From assembly GCA_009809945.1 (NCBI GenBank), contig WTPW01000071.1, forward strand, positions 250,721-314,720: a DNA stretch of 64,000 nt, written 5' to 3'. Source of the stretch: Gigaspora margarita (taxonomy: Eukaryota; Glomeromycota; Glomeromycetes; Diversisporales; Gigasporaceae). A program made the translations under genes and the position numbers. Within the stretch, counting starts at the first letter, position 1; each line of letters starts with the position of its first letter. Below, piece by piece: positions 23,468-35,859 of this stretch. The notes under the pieces are model-generated. The model had not been told where the DNA came from. It saw nothing but the letters and a program-made list of their open reading frames with translations, and did not search any database.

Positions 23468-24660
23468 AAAGGACCCCAGATATCTCTCATATAGGACATA
23501 ACTGGATTTTGGCCAATTTTGGTCCAATTTGCTAAAATTGACAAAACTACATTTGTTTAAATAACTTTTGATTTAGTAATCAGAATTGAATTAAATTTTT
23601 GTTAGATGCGCCTTACCAAGAGCTTTATTTTTAAAAATAGTTTATTCAAATTGGACTACTGGATGCCAAAATAATTGCCAAAAACTGTTTTTTTTTTGCT
23701 TTTCAAATTTTAGGGATTTTTGTTAAAAAAAAAATAAAGTATAACCTCTGTACTAGATATCCAGGATCCTATAACAAATAAAACACAAATGTTTTTATTA
23801 AATATTTCAAAAATTTTACAAAAAATAAAAAACACAAATGCTAAAATTCAAAATTTATACTTTATACTTATAACAAAAAAATTTAAACATCTCTCTAAAT
23901 ACTTTTGTATAAAAAAAAACTATCTAATCTCTTAATTACTTTTTACTATGATCTTTTTTTTTATTGTCATATTTAATATTCTTATTAGTATAGCTTCTTT
24001 CCTATTATTATTACCAATGCACCTGCATGATTTATCACCTTAACTGTAAGATTCTCTTTGTTCATAATTAAAGCTTTTTCATTAATATAATTAGAATTAA
24101 TATGCTTAGGATCCTCATTCTCTACTATAATATACTTAGATGAACAAGTATTAGGAATGTATAATCAATTATCAGGAGTAAATAAATCTATTACAGATTG
24201 ACTTGTTTTCACATTTTTACTGTCAGTTTCATTTACATTTGCTTTAAATAACTTTTACCAGAATTTTGATGAGTGGTTATAAGTAGTGATGCTACAGAAA
24301 TTGATTTTTAAAAAAGACCTATTTGTCTTTATTAGAGAAAATTAAAATTTTTTATAAGGAAAAGAGGATACCAGATATCTAGTACAAAGGTCATGCTTTA
24401 TTTTTTAGCAAAAACCCCTGAAATTTAAGAAGCAAAAAAACAGTTTTTGCCAATTATCTTAGTATCTAGTGGCCCAATTTAAATAAACTTTTTTTTTTTA
24501 AATAAAGCCCTTAGTGAGGCGCATCTAACAAAAAAAGCCATTCAATTCTGATTACAAGATCAAACGTTATTTAAAAAAATGTATTTTGTTATTTTTAGCA
24601 AATTGGATCAAAATTGGCCAAAATCCAGTTATAACCTATATAAGAGATGTCTGGGGTTCT
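23468..24660. mobile_element. Element with 300-bp inverted arms
   Basis: Arms at about 23468-23772 and 24348-24660 are inverted copies (CCCCAGATATCTCTCATATA... and its inverse, through GTACTAGATATCCAGGATCC). The interior carries part of a degraded minus-strand gene that seems to continue beyond the right arm. Confidence 0.75.
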
Positions 24661-25560
24661 AGGAAGAGCAAATAAAATTTATATAGATATGTTTCTTATA
24701 ATTTTATCTATTCAAAAAAAGTATCAAATAATTTTGTCTTTCAAGTAAAATAAGTCAAAAACAATTTTATTTTCAAATTTTAATTTCAGGTTTTAGAGCC
24801 TGAAATAGTTTCATCCTTATATATAGTTATAAGTTTTGACTAAACTAATTTGTATAATTCAGATATAGCTTCAGAACTTGAAACTTTTTTATTCACAAAA
24901 AAAGCATTAATAAAACAAGTCTCAACAGCATAAGCATATAAATCTTCTTAATCACTTCTAACTGTCCAATTACAGAAAGTACTAACCCATCAAACTGAAC
25001 AAAATTTTCAAATACTTGAATCAATTATTATGATATGGAAATACAACCTTAACAATAAAACTATTATTTTGACCAACATAATCCTTTACAGATACTCTAA
25101 TAATTGCATTTTTACTACCAACTTCTTTAGAAATATCCTGAATAACACCAAAAATACTTTTAATGGACACCTATTTGAACTAAGATTTCTCTAAATTGTA
25201 AGATAGTAGATATTGTGACAGTCATTTAACCAATTAACAATTAAAAAAATTATCAATAATAAATGCAATATACAAATAAAACAAACTAATAATATATTTA
25301 ATCTTAAATTCCCATTATAATTTTTTAGTGCAACTTTTCTACCAACAGTATAATACTCATTTTTCACAAAAACTGATTGCGTATTAGCATCTCTCTTATA
25401 ATCACTTATAGAAACAAACAAAACCAACTCTAATTTACATTCTTTGCTCTTGATAGAATAAACATCTATTGCCTATACACAAGTTAAATTAGATTCTTCT
25501 TAATCAGACTGATTAACTTGAGCTATTTTTACAATTGTATTAACATAACATAGCATTGCT
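23960..25560 (-). pseudogene. Degraded unknown gene, interrupted by a repeat arm
   Basis: The minus strand shows coding-like words in order: LVLFVSISDYKRDANTQS then VKNEYYTVGRKVALKNYNG (about 25440-25290), NRCPLKV (25160), then past the arm (24348-24660) a block SKYIIVENEDPKHINSNY and KALIMNKENLTVKVINHAGA (about 24150-24000). Stops and frame changes are frequent. I cannot name the family. The charged/beta-rich pattern would suit a DNA-binding or OB-like protein, but that is a guess. Its two halves lie inside and outside the 23.5-24.7 kb element. Confidence 0.4.
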
Positions 25561-25871
25561 TAAGCTAAAATACAAAAAAAAATGCTTAAAACTCAACAAA
25601 AACATTCTTAATAATATACAAAAAAAACAACCTAATTTATTATATCATAATAACTACAATCACAACCAAATTATAACTAATTAGAAAATATAATATGTCA
25701 TAATTTGATCAAACTATACAACAATTATCAAAAATAACATAATACTAACAAACAATACCATCTAATCAGTAAAAAAGATTTGAAATTTTTTTTTTGTTCT
25801 TCAGGAACATAAAATATTTAATTTATATTTCCAAAAATTTTTTAATGTTCCTATAATAGAATTAATAATAT

Positions 25872-25950
25872 TCTCTTTTTCTCTTTCTCTTTCTCTCTCT
25901 CTCTTTCTCTTTTTCTCTCTTTTTCTCTCTCTTCTCCTCCTTTTTCTTTT
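25872..25950. repeat. (TCTCTT)n polypyrimidine microsatellite
   Basis: About 80 bp of CTCTTTCTCTTTCTCTCTCT-type sequence. Confidence 0.9.
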
Positions 25951-25997
25951 TAATTTATTAGAGAAATATAAGCTTCTTTATTATTAATTAAAATATA

Positions 25998-26171
25998 GTT
26001 GATCCTTCAAAATTGGTATGCATGGTAAACAGGTTTTGATCAATTGTAAGAGGTTATCAAATTTGAAAATATTACAAACTATTAGATAATGGAAACAGAC
26101 TTGGTAGATTAATTTTTTATCAAATTTGATAGGTTATTGGTTTTGACAGGATCAGTTTTGAGAGGGTCAAC
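25998..26171. mobile_element. MITE with AGTTGATCCTTCAAAA ends
   Basis: The ends AGTTGATCCTTCAAAATTGG and CAGTTTTGAGAGGGTCAACT are inverted; mariner-like. The interior has AATTTGA palindromes. Confidence 0.65.
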
Positions 26172-27284
26172 TGAATTTAAATTAATTTAATCAATTTATA
26201 TATTTATTTATAATTTAAATACTAAATTATTTAAATTTATTTATTTAAGCCAATTTAGATTATAAAATAAATATAATAATTATTTAATAACCAAATATTT
26301 AACTAATTTTATTTGTTTTTTTATAAATATAATATATTTATTTATTTAAAATATTATATATTTAAATATAAATAATTTACATTTTAAAATATAAAAAAGC
26401 CCAAAATTTATTAGTTTTTGAATATTAAATTTTTATAAGGTGGACCATTAATCTTTATTATTAAAAGATAATTTAGAGTACTAGTATACAATCAAATTCT
26501 AATTTTGTTTTAATTAAATTTGTTGTAAAAAACCCCTTTTAGTAAAGGCATACTATACCAAAAAACTATCACTATAGAGAACACAAATTATAACTTTTAT
26601 GTTCCCACTTTGTTCCTAAAAGGGAACATAAATTCTAAATTTAATGTTCCTAAATTTTTTTAATGTTCCTAGAAACACTAGAAATATTAAATCTTTAATA
26701 CTGCTTCTAATAATACCATCAATAGTATAAATTTAATAAAAATGCAAATATATAAATAATACTAATTAAAAATAACAACATAAAACAATAATAAGATGAT
26801 AACAGATACAGGATGTAGATGAGTTTTTCTGGATTATATGAAAATCTGATATACTATCAAGGCCAGCCCTTTTTAGTTATACAGATTATAATAGTGCATA
26901 TATTGCCCTTTTTTTTTTTTGTTTATACTTTATCTTTTTTGTTTTTTTTTTACATATAGCAGTAATTTTTTTTTATTTATATCTTTTTTACAGTAGTAAT
27001 TTTTTTATCAAAATTTTTTTTTGTTGTAGTTGGTGCTATTATTTGGAGTCATTGTATGTTTATGCCATTACTAAGATTTGCTATATGTTATTTTCTTTAT
27101 CGTACATTGGTGCTTTTGTTTCAAAATATACAGATTTAATGAACATATGTGTTGTTAATATAAACTTGCAAATGATAGCTAGGGTAAGAGTAAGTAATAA
27201 TATAGTCTTTTTTTTTGGGTTGTTTAGTTACTTTCAAATTTTTTTTTATAATACTTTACTATGTACTCTGTATAGAGTACAATG
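26172..27284. other. AT-rich DNA without recognised genes
   Basis: Long A/T runs. TGTTCC/GGAACA words cluster at 26590-26690 and again near 25800. An open frame at 27043-27285 has no recognisable content. Confidence 0.4.
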
Positions 27285-28560
27285 AACTTTATATAAACTT
27301 TTTTACACCTTTCTGTGTTTTATTAGAGAACTTTGTAAACTTTCTTTTGACTTTTAGCATTTCTTGGGTGTAGAACTTTTGACATTTGGTAGTGAAAATA
27401 AAACCAAAAGTTTTTGTTTCTTTTGAATTATGTTTTTTTTTAATTCTAGCTAGTAACTAATTTTTCTGGTAAATTTTGTGTGAATATTCCTTTGAACTTT
27501 TGCATTTGGTACTGTATGTGTCCGAAAATAAGCTACCTTTTTTGGACGATTTTGGACACAAAAAATCCAGGGGTAGCTTATTTTCAGATAAAATCGATTT
27601 TTGGTCAATTGCCAATAGTTGTTACATAGTAAAGTCTAAATTCTACTATGTAAATCAGTCATTAGCACTTATGTAAACATATTTGGAAGACTAAACTACG
27701 TCTATCCTGAAATTTTCATCAGAATTGGAGTACTTTTCATTATTTGACTTTTAATTTTTACGTTCAACGAATATATTTGCTAATAAAATTTTAATCTCTT
27801 TGTTGAACGTAAAAATTAAAATCCAATTAATAAAAAGTTCTTCAATTTCATTGAAAATTTCAAAGTATATGTATTTGATCTTCTGAATATGTTTACTTAA
27901 GCGACTTTAATCAATTTGCTTAGTAAAATTTGGACTTTACTATGTAGCAACTTTCGTCGACCATGGGGTAGCTTATTTTCAGATCAAAAACGTTTTTATG
28001 TTTCTTGACCAAAGGAAGGGGATAGCTTATTTTCGGAGGTAGCTTATTTTTGGCAATATATGGTAGTGAACTTTCCTTTGAACTTTTAACATTTCTTAGT
28101 AAACTTCATATAAACTTCTTCAGGACCTTTAGCATTTTTTTGAGCTTTTGTAAACTTTTCTTTCAGGACATCTAGTATTTCTTGGTGAACTTCGTGTGAA
28201 CATTTCTTAGACCTTTTAGTATTTGGTGATAAAATTCCTGTAGACTTTCATTTGGATTTTCAGCATTTCTTAATAAACTTCATGCAGACTTTTTTCTGGA
28301 TTTTTAGTGTTTGGTGGTGAATTTTTGTAAACTTTTTCAGAACTTTTGTTTTTCTTAGTGAATTTTGTATGAACTTCCTTTTGAACCTTTGCTATTTGGT
28401 AGTAAAAATCTTGTGAACTTCTTGTAGACTTTCCTCTGGACTTTTGCTATTTTATAGTGAACTCCTATGAACCTTTTTTCAGAATTTCTTGATGAAATTT
28501 TGTTGAATTTTCTTAGGACTTTTGATGTTTGTAAAGAACTTCCTTTTGAACTTACTGGTA
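27285..28560. repeat. Minisatellite array split by a MITE
   Basis: Diverged units built on TGAACTTTCCTTTGAACTTT and TAGCATTTCTTGGTGAACTT repeat at 27285-27510 and continue at 28064-28560 after the 552-bp element in between. Short open frames here are by-products of the repeat. Confidence 0.7.
27512..28063. mobile_element. Fold-back MITE, CCGAAAATAAGCTACC family, copy 1
   Basis: The ends CTGTATGTGTCCGAAAATAA and TTTTTGGCAATATATGG are inverted and flanked by TA (27510-27511, 28064-28065). The interior is a long hairpin centred near 27785 (arms with GTTACATAGTAAAGTC and GACTTTACTATGTAGCAAC). A related hairpin lies at 30820-31245. Confidence 0.8.
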
Positions 28561-29284
28561 TTGTCTTTTGGAATTATCATATATTGGTGTCTTCTCTTGG
28601 AGTTGGTTGTTGGTATCTTCATCTTGTCAATAGTGCTATTATTTTCATATTGCTATTGCTAGTACTAATTGTTTATTTGTTTTTTTTTTAGGTTGCTGAT
28701 TTGTTACAACAGTATTAGGTTGGTTTTTTCATTATTGTTGATTCGTTCTTTTCTGGATTCTGTCATTTATAGTTATTCTTTTTTGCCAGTTCCATAGTTT
28801 GTTGATATTGTGTCATACTTGGCTTGTATTTGTGGTGACTAATGGTGCTATAGGTCACTTGCATTCAATAGTAGCACAGGATTAGTATAAGAAAGGTTAG
28901 GTAATACAAAATTGATATAAATCTAGAGTGTTAGAGTTAGAATAGCACAATGTGAGTTAGAATTAGCAAAATTGTAAGCAGTGATATTTGTATTGCAATA
29001 TCTAAAAATTAGCACACTATATAAATAATCTATTTAATAGGAATTAGTTAGTAAATAGTAATTTTTAATAAAAGTATTTATATAATTATTGGCTAATATA
29101 TATAATAGAGTTACATAATTTTGAGCTTGATTAGAGGCCAAATTTTTACATGATCCAAAAATCTTACCTACATTTTGGTGCTTTTAAGATGATATAAACC
29201 TGTACTAAGCTAAAAAAAAAATACTAAATACAATAAACCTCATTAATAAATATATAACAGTCAGAGTGCATGTTACACTAAGTG
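28561..29284. other. Spacer without recognised genes
   Basis: Low-complexity T-rich DNA, then A-rich DNA with GAGTTAGAAT words near 28930-28970. Confidence 0.4.
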
Positions 29285-30255
29285 ATAAATAATAGTAAAA
29301 ATTATAATAAAAACATATAAATTTACTATAAACTTTAAGCCAAACATTCTTTTCAGCTTACAGATTAACTTATTTCAAATTTTGGAATTAAGCATATTGA
29401 GAATAGTAGATTATGGTTATTTATAGCACTTTTTTAAAATTCGCAAAATTTGCAAATTTGTTTGATAAAATTTTTTAATAAGAAAACATTTTCCAATTTT
29501 AAACTGCAATTATATACAAAATTTTGTGCTGAACAACTTTACTTAGACGACATAAGTGGTTAACTTGTAAGAAAAATGGGTTATCTATGTACTAAAGTTA
29601 AAATTTATCATATTTCTTGATTAAACTTTTTTTCTTATTAGGTAATCTACTTCAGGCTCTTAAGCAAAGTTGCTTAGCATGTAATTTTACATTATATTTG
29701 AAACTGAAACGTATTTTTCAGACCTTTTACTAAATGAAGTATGGGTTTAATGTTCAAAAAATTTTTTTTTAAAATAATTTTTTTTTTGAAATTTAAACCC
29801 ATTTTTCACTTAGTAAAAGGTCCAAAAAATGTGTTTCAATCTCAAATATAATGTAAAATTACATACTGAACAACTTTGCTTAAAAGCCCGAAGTAGATTA
29901 CCTAATAAGAAAAAAAAGTTTAATCAAGAAATATGATAAATTTAAATTTCGTACATAGATAACCCATTTTTTTTACAAGGTAACCTACTTCTGTCGCCTA
30001 ATTAAAGTTGTTCAGCACAAAATTTTGCATATAATTGCAGTTTTAAAATTGAAAAATGTTTTTTATTAAAAAATTTTATCAAACAAATTTGCAAATTTTG
30101 TGAATTTTAAAAAGTGTTCTAAATAACCATAATCTACTATTCTCAATATGCTTAATCCCAAAATTTGAAAAAAAGTTAATCTGTAAGCCAAAAAGAATGT
30201 TTGGCTTAAAGTTTATAGTAAATTTATATGTTTTTATTATAATTTTTATTATAAA
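29285..30255. repeat. 970-bp near-perfect palindrome
   Basis: Arms of about 480 bp meet near 29770 with a loop of about 10-15 bases. Example pair: AAACTTTAAGCCAAACATTC (about 29330) and GAATGTTTGGCTTAAAGTTT (about 30200). Pairing covers nearly the whole length with scattered mismatches. No coding. Confidence 0.85.
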
Positions 30256-30819
30256 TTAATACTCATATATCAACAGATATGGCATATTCCCTGACTGATA
30301 ATCAAACTTGAATTTGAACCAATTAGGGAGCTTCCAGAAATCAGCTAATTTCTGGGTAGGTGGATGGGTCAGCTAAAGTTTCAGGTGTAATTCTGGCCAA
30401 AATTTCATAATTTTGGTCAAAGTTACAAAATTATTTTTGACCAAAATTATAGATTTATTAATAATATTTAATAATTAATAACTTTTGATCTACTAAACCA
30501 AATTTGATAATTTAACTACCAAAATGATCCTCTTAATGAGAGGAATCTAGCAAGCCCAAAATCATAAGGGAAGTGAGGGTCCCCATTTTATCATATTCTA
30601 TATATATATATATAGTATAAATACTAATAGCATCTTTAATATAATAAAATTATAATATTTAAATTTAAATTCTTAATTATTATTTATCCAAATGAGCTAA
30701 AATTTTTAATATAGATAGATATAAGATTGATCTATATTATATTAAAATTTAAGCTAAATTTGATCAGTAGTTCTTGCAAAATTGCTTAAAAACTGTATAT
30801 AATTTTGTTAAATTATTTT

Positions 30820-31245
30820 AGAGTAAAATTGGATTTAAGTAATTGCAAGTAGTCGTTATATAGTAAAGTCCAAATTTTACTATATTATTGATTATGATCG
30901 CTTAAGTAAACTTATTTGGGTGATCAAATTACATATACTTTAAAATTTTTATCCAAATTGGAGAAAATTTTATTATTAAACTTATAATTTTTATATTCAT
31001 TGAATATATTTTTTAAAAAAATTTTAATTTTTTTGTTGAATATAAAAATCAAAAGTCAAATAATAAAAAATTCTTCAATACTGATAAAAATTTTAGAATA
31101 AGTATATTTTGATCAACTAAAAAAGTTTACTTAAGTGACTATAATCAATTCATATAGTAAAATGTTGATTTTACTATGTAGCAGTTATTGTCAGTCATAC
31201 GGTAGCTTATTTTCAGGTCAAAAACGGGTTTGAATTTTTTTAAAT
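30820..31245. repeat. Fold-back copy 2 of the 27.5 kb family
   Basis: It shares TATAGTAAAGTCCAAATTTT, CTTAAGTAAACTTATTTG and GGTAGCTTATTTTCAGGTCA with 27512-28063 and has the same hairpin layout centred near 31025. Confidence 0.75.
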
Positions 31246-31387
31246 ATTAAAATTTGATTAGTTAATAGTCTTATCACTAGAGAGTATGACCTATGTAAAC
31301 CCTAATTACATGATTTACTGCACTTCCCTAGAAATTTAACCACAGAATCCTGTAATCAGAATAGATTTGTATTACTATAAAAGTTCA

Positions 31388-32155
31388 TTAAGGGTAGGGT
31401 ATCTTAGATCACGTTATACATATATGATTTCATGCAGCTCACAGAACTCAGCTCTTATAAAAGATCACACAAACTCGTGATCTTTAAAAATTTTTCGCAA
31501 CGGTTTAATGTCGTCAAAAAAAACTGTTTTTTGATCGTTCAAAGGCTTGTGCACTCAACAGTAAGTCATTTTCTATTAGCAAGTTGGGTTAAAAAAGAGT
31601 TTATTTAGGAATAAGGCAAAGTTAACTTTGCTCATCCGGCCTTAAAAATGCGCATCTCAAGCAAACTTTTCTAAAAAATAAATATTTTTCTTTAAATTTT
31701 ACAGATAACAACTTCGATAGCTTGTTTACACTTAATTATGTTGCAAAAAGTCATGGTGTTTACGAATTTTTGGAAGTTTACTAGTGACTCTTCGTGAAAA
31801 ATATGGTTATTAATAATCTATTTATAGATTATATGGTATATTGTAGCCGTATTAAAACATGGTAGATAGTCTATTTAGATAGTTGAAAAAAGCTAAAATT
31901 TTTGATTGTAATGCTTGTAATAATTTTGCAAAACATTTTATTAATATAATTATTTAGTATTATATTAATTAAAATAAAAAAAATGGTTATAACTTCGAAG
32001 ATATTTAGTTTTTGTATGTACATATCGTAGTAAATATAAATTATTTTGATTGGACAAAATCTATTTTTAGTTTTGTACATCAGTGATCTACAACTTGCAG
32101 TTATGCCATTATTTTGCTATATCATAGATCACATAAGATACCCTATCCTTAAATA
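31388..32155. mobile_element. Inner TIR element with AAGGGTAGGGTATCTTAGATCAC ends
   Basis: The ends AGGGTAGGGTATCTTAGATC and GATCACATAAGATACCCTATCC are inverted. About 770 bp. No transposase recognised. Confidence 0.7.
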
Positions 32156-32525
32156 ATTATAAACCATTTTAGTAACACAAATTTATTCTGATTTTAGGTT
32201 TCTGTGATTTTATTTTAATAATTTTTGTGCTTTCTAGAATTCTCTATTGAGAGGATCATTTTGGTAGTTAAATCATCAAATTTGGTCCAGTAGTTCAAAA
32301 GTTATTTACTATTAAATATTATATCTAACTTTTTAATAATTGTAAAATCTAATTGGCTAATTGGGGTATCAGGTGTGGGTGGGTGGGGTAGGCTCATAGT
32401 AAACAAAAATCAGCTGATTTCTGGAAGCTCCCTTACATACTACACAAACCTGATTTAACAAACTAATATTATAATAATACATTGTAATATGTAATAAAAA
32501 TACATATAAATATAGTAAAAATCTA

Positions 32526-32970
32526 TTGTTGTAGCTGATGCTAAAAACAGCTGATGCTAAAAACAGCTGATGCTAAAATTTTGACCTATTTTGATACAAA
32601 TTTTTTAAAAATTTTTGGGATAATTTTGTTTTTTTTAAGGTTGGGTTAGGGTTTAGGATTAGAATTAATTATTAAAGAATATATAGTCAACTCTTTCTAA
32701 TCAGAACTGCCGGAACTGCCTTTTTTTACTATATAAAAATTTGAAAAAGTTCAGTTTTCAAAAGGTTATATATGGCTAATCTGAACTTTATAATAAAATT
32801 TACAAATGTTCTAGATGATTTTGTTCAGTTTAGAGAGAGTTTAATAGTGTTCAGTTTAGAGAAGTTTGGATTAGAGAGAGGCAACTTTATGTGGAATTTA
32901 GCAGGACATATATTTTCAAATCATAACCCCAAATTTCAGCATCAGCCATTTTCAGCATCAGCTGCAACAT
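32526..32970. mobile_element. TIR element with GTTGTAGCTGATGCT ends, carrying a nested MITE
   Basis: Both ends hold tandem AACAGCTGATGCTAAA-type repeats in opposite orientation (32526-32580 and 32935-32970). The MITE at 32694-32887 sits inside. Confidence 0.75.
32694..32887. mobile_element. MITE, CAGTCAACTCTTT family, copy 2
   Basis: Close match to 3531-3734 throughout (CTAATCAGAACTGCCGGAAC, AAAAGTTCAGTTTTCAAAAG, GATTAGAGAGAGGCAACT). Confidence 0.8.
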
Positions 32971-33303
32971 CTATTAATGAATTCCTAAATATATAATATT
33001 GATTAAAGATTAATTATTAAAATATAGGCACTGACATTACCAAATTTCATTATAACTAGTATAACATCCTTACTAACAAGACTATAAAGACATTAACTAC
33101 CATTTCTTTTAATTAAATATAAAAAAATTTAATTTACTTTTCTTTTTCATCAACAAACAAAATAAATATTTAAATTACTTTCTTTTTAAAGAAAAATCTC
33201 TATAACTTTGAATATATAGACATAATGCTAATCTTAGTGAAATCGAATTTGAAATATCTAACAATTATAACTATGCATTTATATTGAATTTCAATAATTA
33301 AAA

Positions 33304-33893
33304 TATAAGGTAGATGGGGGTATTGTGGGCTAGGTAAAGTTTCTACTAATAAAACTTTTTAATAAACAATAGATTTTTATACAATTTTTATTATTTGAAC
33401 TATATGCTTAATAAAGAATAAAAATTACTTAAAAAAATCTTTAAATCATATATAGTTTTAGATATAAATAATAGTACACAAATAGAATATAAAAACTAAA
33501 ATTTAAAGAGGAGAGGGGTATTGTGGGCCATTATTTGATAGCTAATAAATTTTTGATCTACTGGTCCGTTTTGGATGATTTTACTACCAAAGTGACCGTC
33601 TCAGTGAGACGATTCTAACAAGCACAAAATGTTAATATCCAATCACAGGATCCCAAGATAATTAAAGGTTTATATGTAAAAATTTGCAGATTTACTAATA
33701 ATAAATTCATATATACAAAAACCTATATTTTGCATAAATGACGATATCTTGTGTTCTAGTAATTAAAATTGAATGAATTTTATACCATTCAATTCTTCTC
33801 GATGAGATGAATCAAATGATATAAAAATCACCCAATTTCGATCCGATCACTAGATCACAAGATATCTGGGCCTACAATACCCCATTTACCTTA
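33304..33893. mobile_element. TIR element with ATAAGGTAGATGGGGGTATT ends
   Basis: The ends ATAAGGTAGATGGGGGTATTG and CAATACCCCATTTACCTTAT are inverted. The word GGGGTATTGTGGGCC recurs internally at 33517. It carries the GATCTACTGGTCCGTTTT / TACTACCAAA module seen in several other elements here. Confidence 0.75.
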
Positions 33894-34740
33894 TCATTAC
33901 TATATTAACTAACTAAAAATTTATTATAAATTTTACTATAATACATAAAACACACTGAAAACACATTTAAAAATCAAATTATATCATACTGTACAACTCG
34001 TAAAAATTACCTATCATTAACAAAAAAAATATATAACATCAAACACAAATCAACCAACAACTAATAAACCAACAAATTAACAAAACCCAAAAAACTTCAA
34101 TGGTAATTAAAAAAAATTATTGCTTGTCCACGATTCTTACATGAATATATTACATTAAGGAAACCCAAAAAAATAAATTTCTACTAAACTATTCAAAATC
34201 GTAAACTTTTCTCTAATACTTCCTTCTTCGCTTAACACTATAACTTTCAAGGTGAATCATTTTATTATATAAAAATAACCTTTAATAATTCAATATTATT
34301 AGAGAATGTGTTGATTCATATGTTTCCCCTTTTTTTCATTTTTCATTTTTTTTTTTTTATAAAAATGACAACTAATTTTGATTCATAAAATTAAAACGAA
34401 ACAACACAAATCCACACAGAAAACACATACATATTACCAACAACAGGAACAAGAACAAAGGCATAAACGAAATGAAACAAAAAAAAACATATCACATCAA
34501 ACACAAATCAACCAATAACAAAACAACAAAATGACAAAACCTAAAGAAGCAACAAAAATTCCTTGCACAAACATAAAATCAAAAAAATTTATATTTTATT
34601 CCAAATACTTATATAAATATTTTTGCTATATAATTGACCCTTATTATTGATAACAATCATTTTATCGAATAAATATCTGTACAAAAATCAAATAAAATAA
34701 TTTTTCAAAAAAAAAGTTACAAAAAAAAAAAATTTCCAAA
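33894..34740. repeat. A-rich DNA with a direct repeat of about 110 bp
   Basis: ACATCAAACACAAATCAACC followed by alike sequence occurs at about 34035 and 34495. No gene seen. Confidence 0.5.
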
Positions 34741-34943
34741 AAAAGCTGCTAAACGCGTAAAACCACATATAAAATCGTACTGATCCTGCGAAGAGTCATG
34801 GCCTGCGCAGCTACCCTAATTGCTATTGCTATTAGCTATTGCTCCTACCGGAAAAAAAAAGAAAAAAAAGAAGAGAGAATTGCATTGCAACCCTAATTGA
34901 TAAAAAGGTTTCGCTTTTTACATTATCATTAGGTCTTCACCTA

Positions 34944-35060
34944 TATTTGAAAATAAGTTTCTTCGTTTTGCACACTTTTCTTTTTTGGATTTTTTATGTG
35001 ATAGATGAATTGATAATCTCTGATCGTCAAAGGCAGTACAAACGTTTGCAATAAAAAATT
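34944..35060 (-). CDS. Unknown conserved exon, copy 2
   Basis: The minus strand reads LLQTFVLPLTIRDYQFI, then a lysine-rich tail to a stop. It aligns with 18784-18920 in protein and DNA. Not flanked by recognisable further exons. Confidence 0.35.
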
Positions 35061-35104
35061 TGATAATCTCTTCTAAATTAAATTTTTTAAGAATACGTTA
35101 TATA

Positions 35105-35290
35105 TTTAAAGATGGCTGAGCAGGAATATGATCTGGTTAAGCCTGAATCAGCCTTTAATCCTAATTGGAAATAAGTAGATCTGAATCAGCCTTTAATCCT
35201 AATTGGGAATAAAGTCAGATAATAATAATATGTAGATCTGAATCAGCCTTTATCCTAATTGGGAATAAAGTCAGATAATATCTGAATCAG
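35105..35290. repeat. Three tandem copies of a 45-60 bp unit
   Basis: The unit is TAGATCTGAATCAGCCTTTA plus ATCCTAATTGGGAATAAAGT with an AGATAATA tail. Confidence 0.8.
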
Positions 35291-35439
35291 TTGCCTAATT
35301 TAGAATTGCAATAGAAGACTGACAATACTTCATTGTTGGGGCAAGTATAAGAAGATGAATACTATGAGCAGACCCACGCCATCTCCGCTAGAAGCAAAAT
35401 TCGCACCAAACAGCTGATGCCACGCATTGCAAATTTAAC

Positions 35440-35780
35440 TGATGACAGCAATACCCAGCTGCAATTCTACTATTTCTGGGAGCATAACCCATCTCAGTTT
35501 ATATATCAATTGCACTGCTCACTCTCAATAGAGATCATTCAATAAGGTTTGATATCTGGTGCTACTAACCAGATGCATCCAAATAATAACAATAGAAGGC
35601 AGGCCTGCTTTATGCAATGTGGGCGATACCGGCACAATTGCATTTGCTATTTTTGGGAGCATCGCACATCTTGCTTGTACATCAATTTCATTCGTGTATG
35701 CTGCACATTCTCAATAAAGATCTTTCAATAAAGTTTAATATCTGGCGATACTACAGTACCAGCTAGATGTATTCCAAATT
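35440..35780. repeat. Diverged tandem duplication of about 190 bp
   Basis: CAATTCTACTATTTCTGGGA...CAATAGAGATCATTCAATAA (35460-35560) is repeated as CATTTGCTATTTTTGGGAGC...CAATAAAGATCTTTCAATAA (35640-35735). The open frame at 35549-35731 has a loose CX3C/H/C cluster, which I do not consider a proven zinc knuckle. Confidence 0.6.
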
Positions 35781-35859
35781 ATAATATATCACATGCGTGC
35801 AATGCTTTTCGAATCTTAAAGATTTTAATTCGATTCTAAAATTTAGGTCGTATTCATGT

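Larger units (their letters stand above)
30326..32436. mobile_element. TIR element (AGGGAGCTTCCAGAAATCAG) with nested insertions
   Basis: The ends AGGGAGCTTCCAGAAATCAG and CTGATTTCTGGAAGCTCCCT are inverted, and arms continue for about 230 bp, including TACCAAAATGATCCTCT and its inverse near 32255. Inside lie a fold-back (30820-31245) and another TIR element (31388-32155). The outer arms also pair just outside that inner element (31330-31387 with 32156-32215). Confidence 0.8.

Noticed and set aside
35549-35731. Zinc knuckle in a Cys/His-rich open frame
   Set aside because: Spacing (CX3C-X4-H-X3-C) does not fit the CCHC consensus, and the frame covers a tandem repeat.
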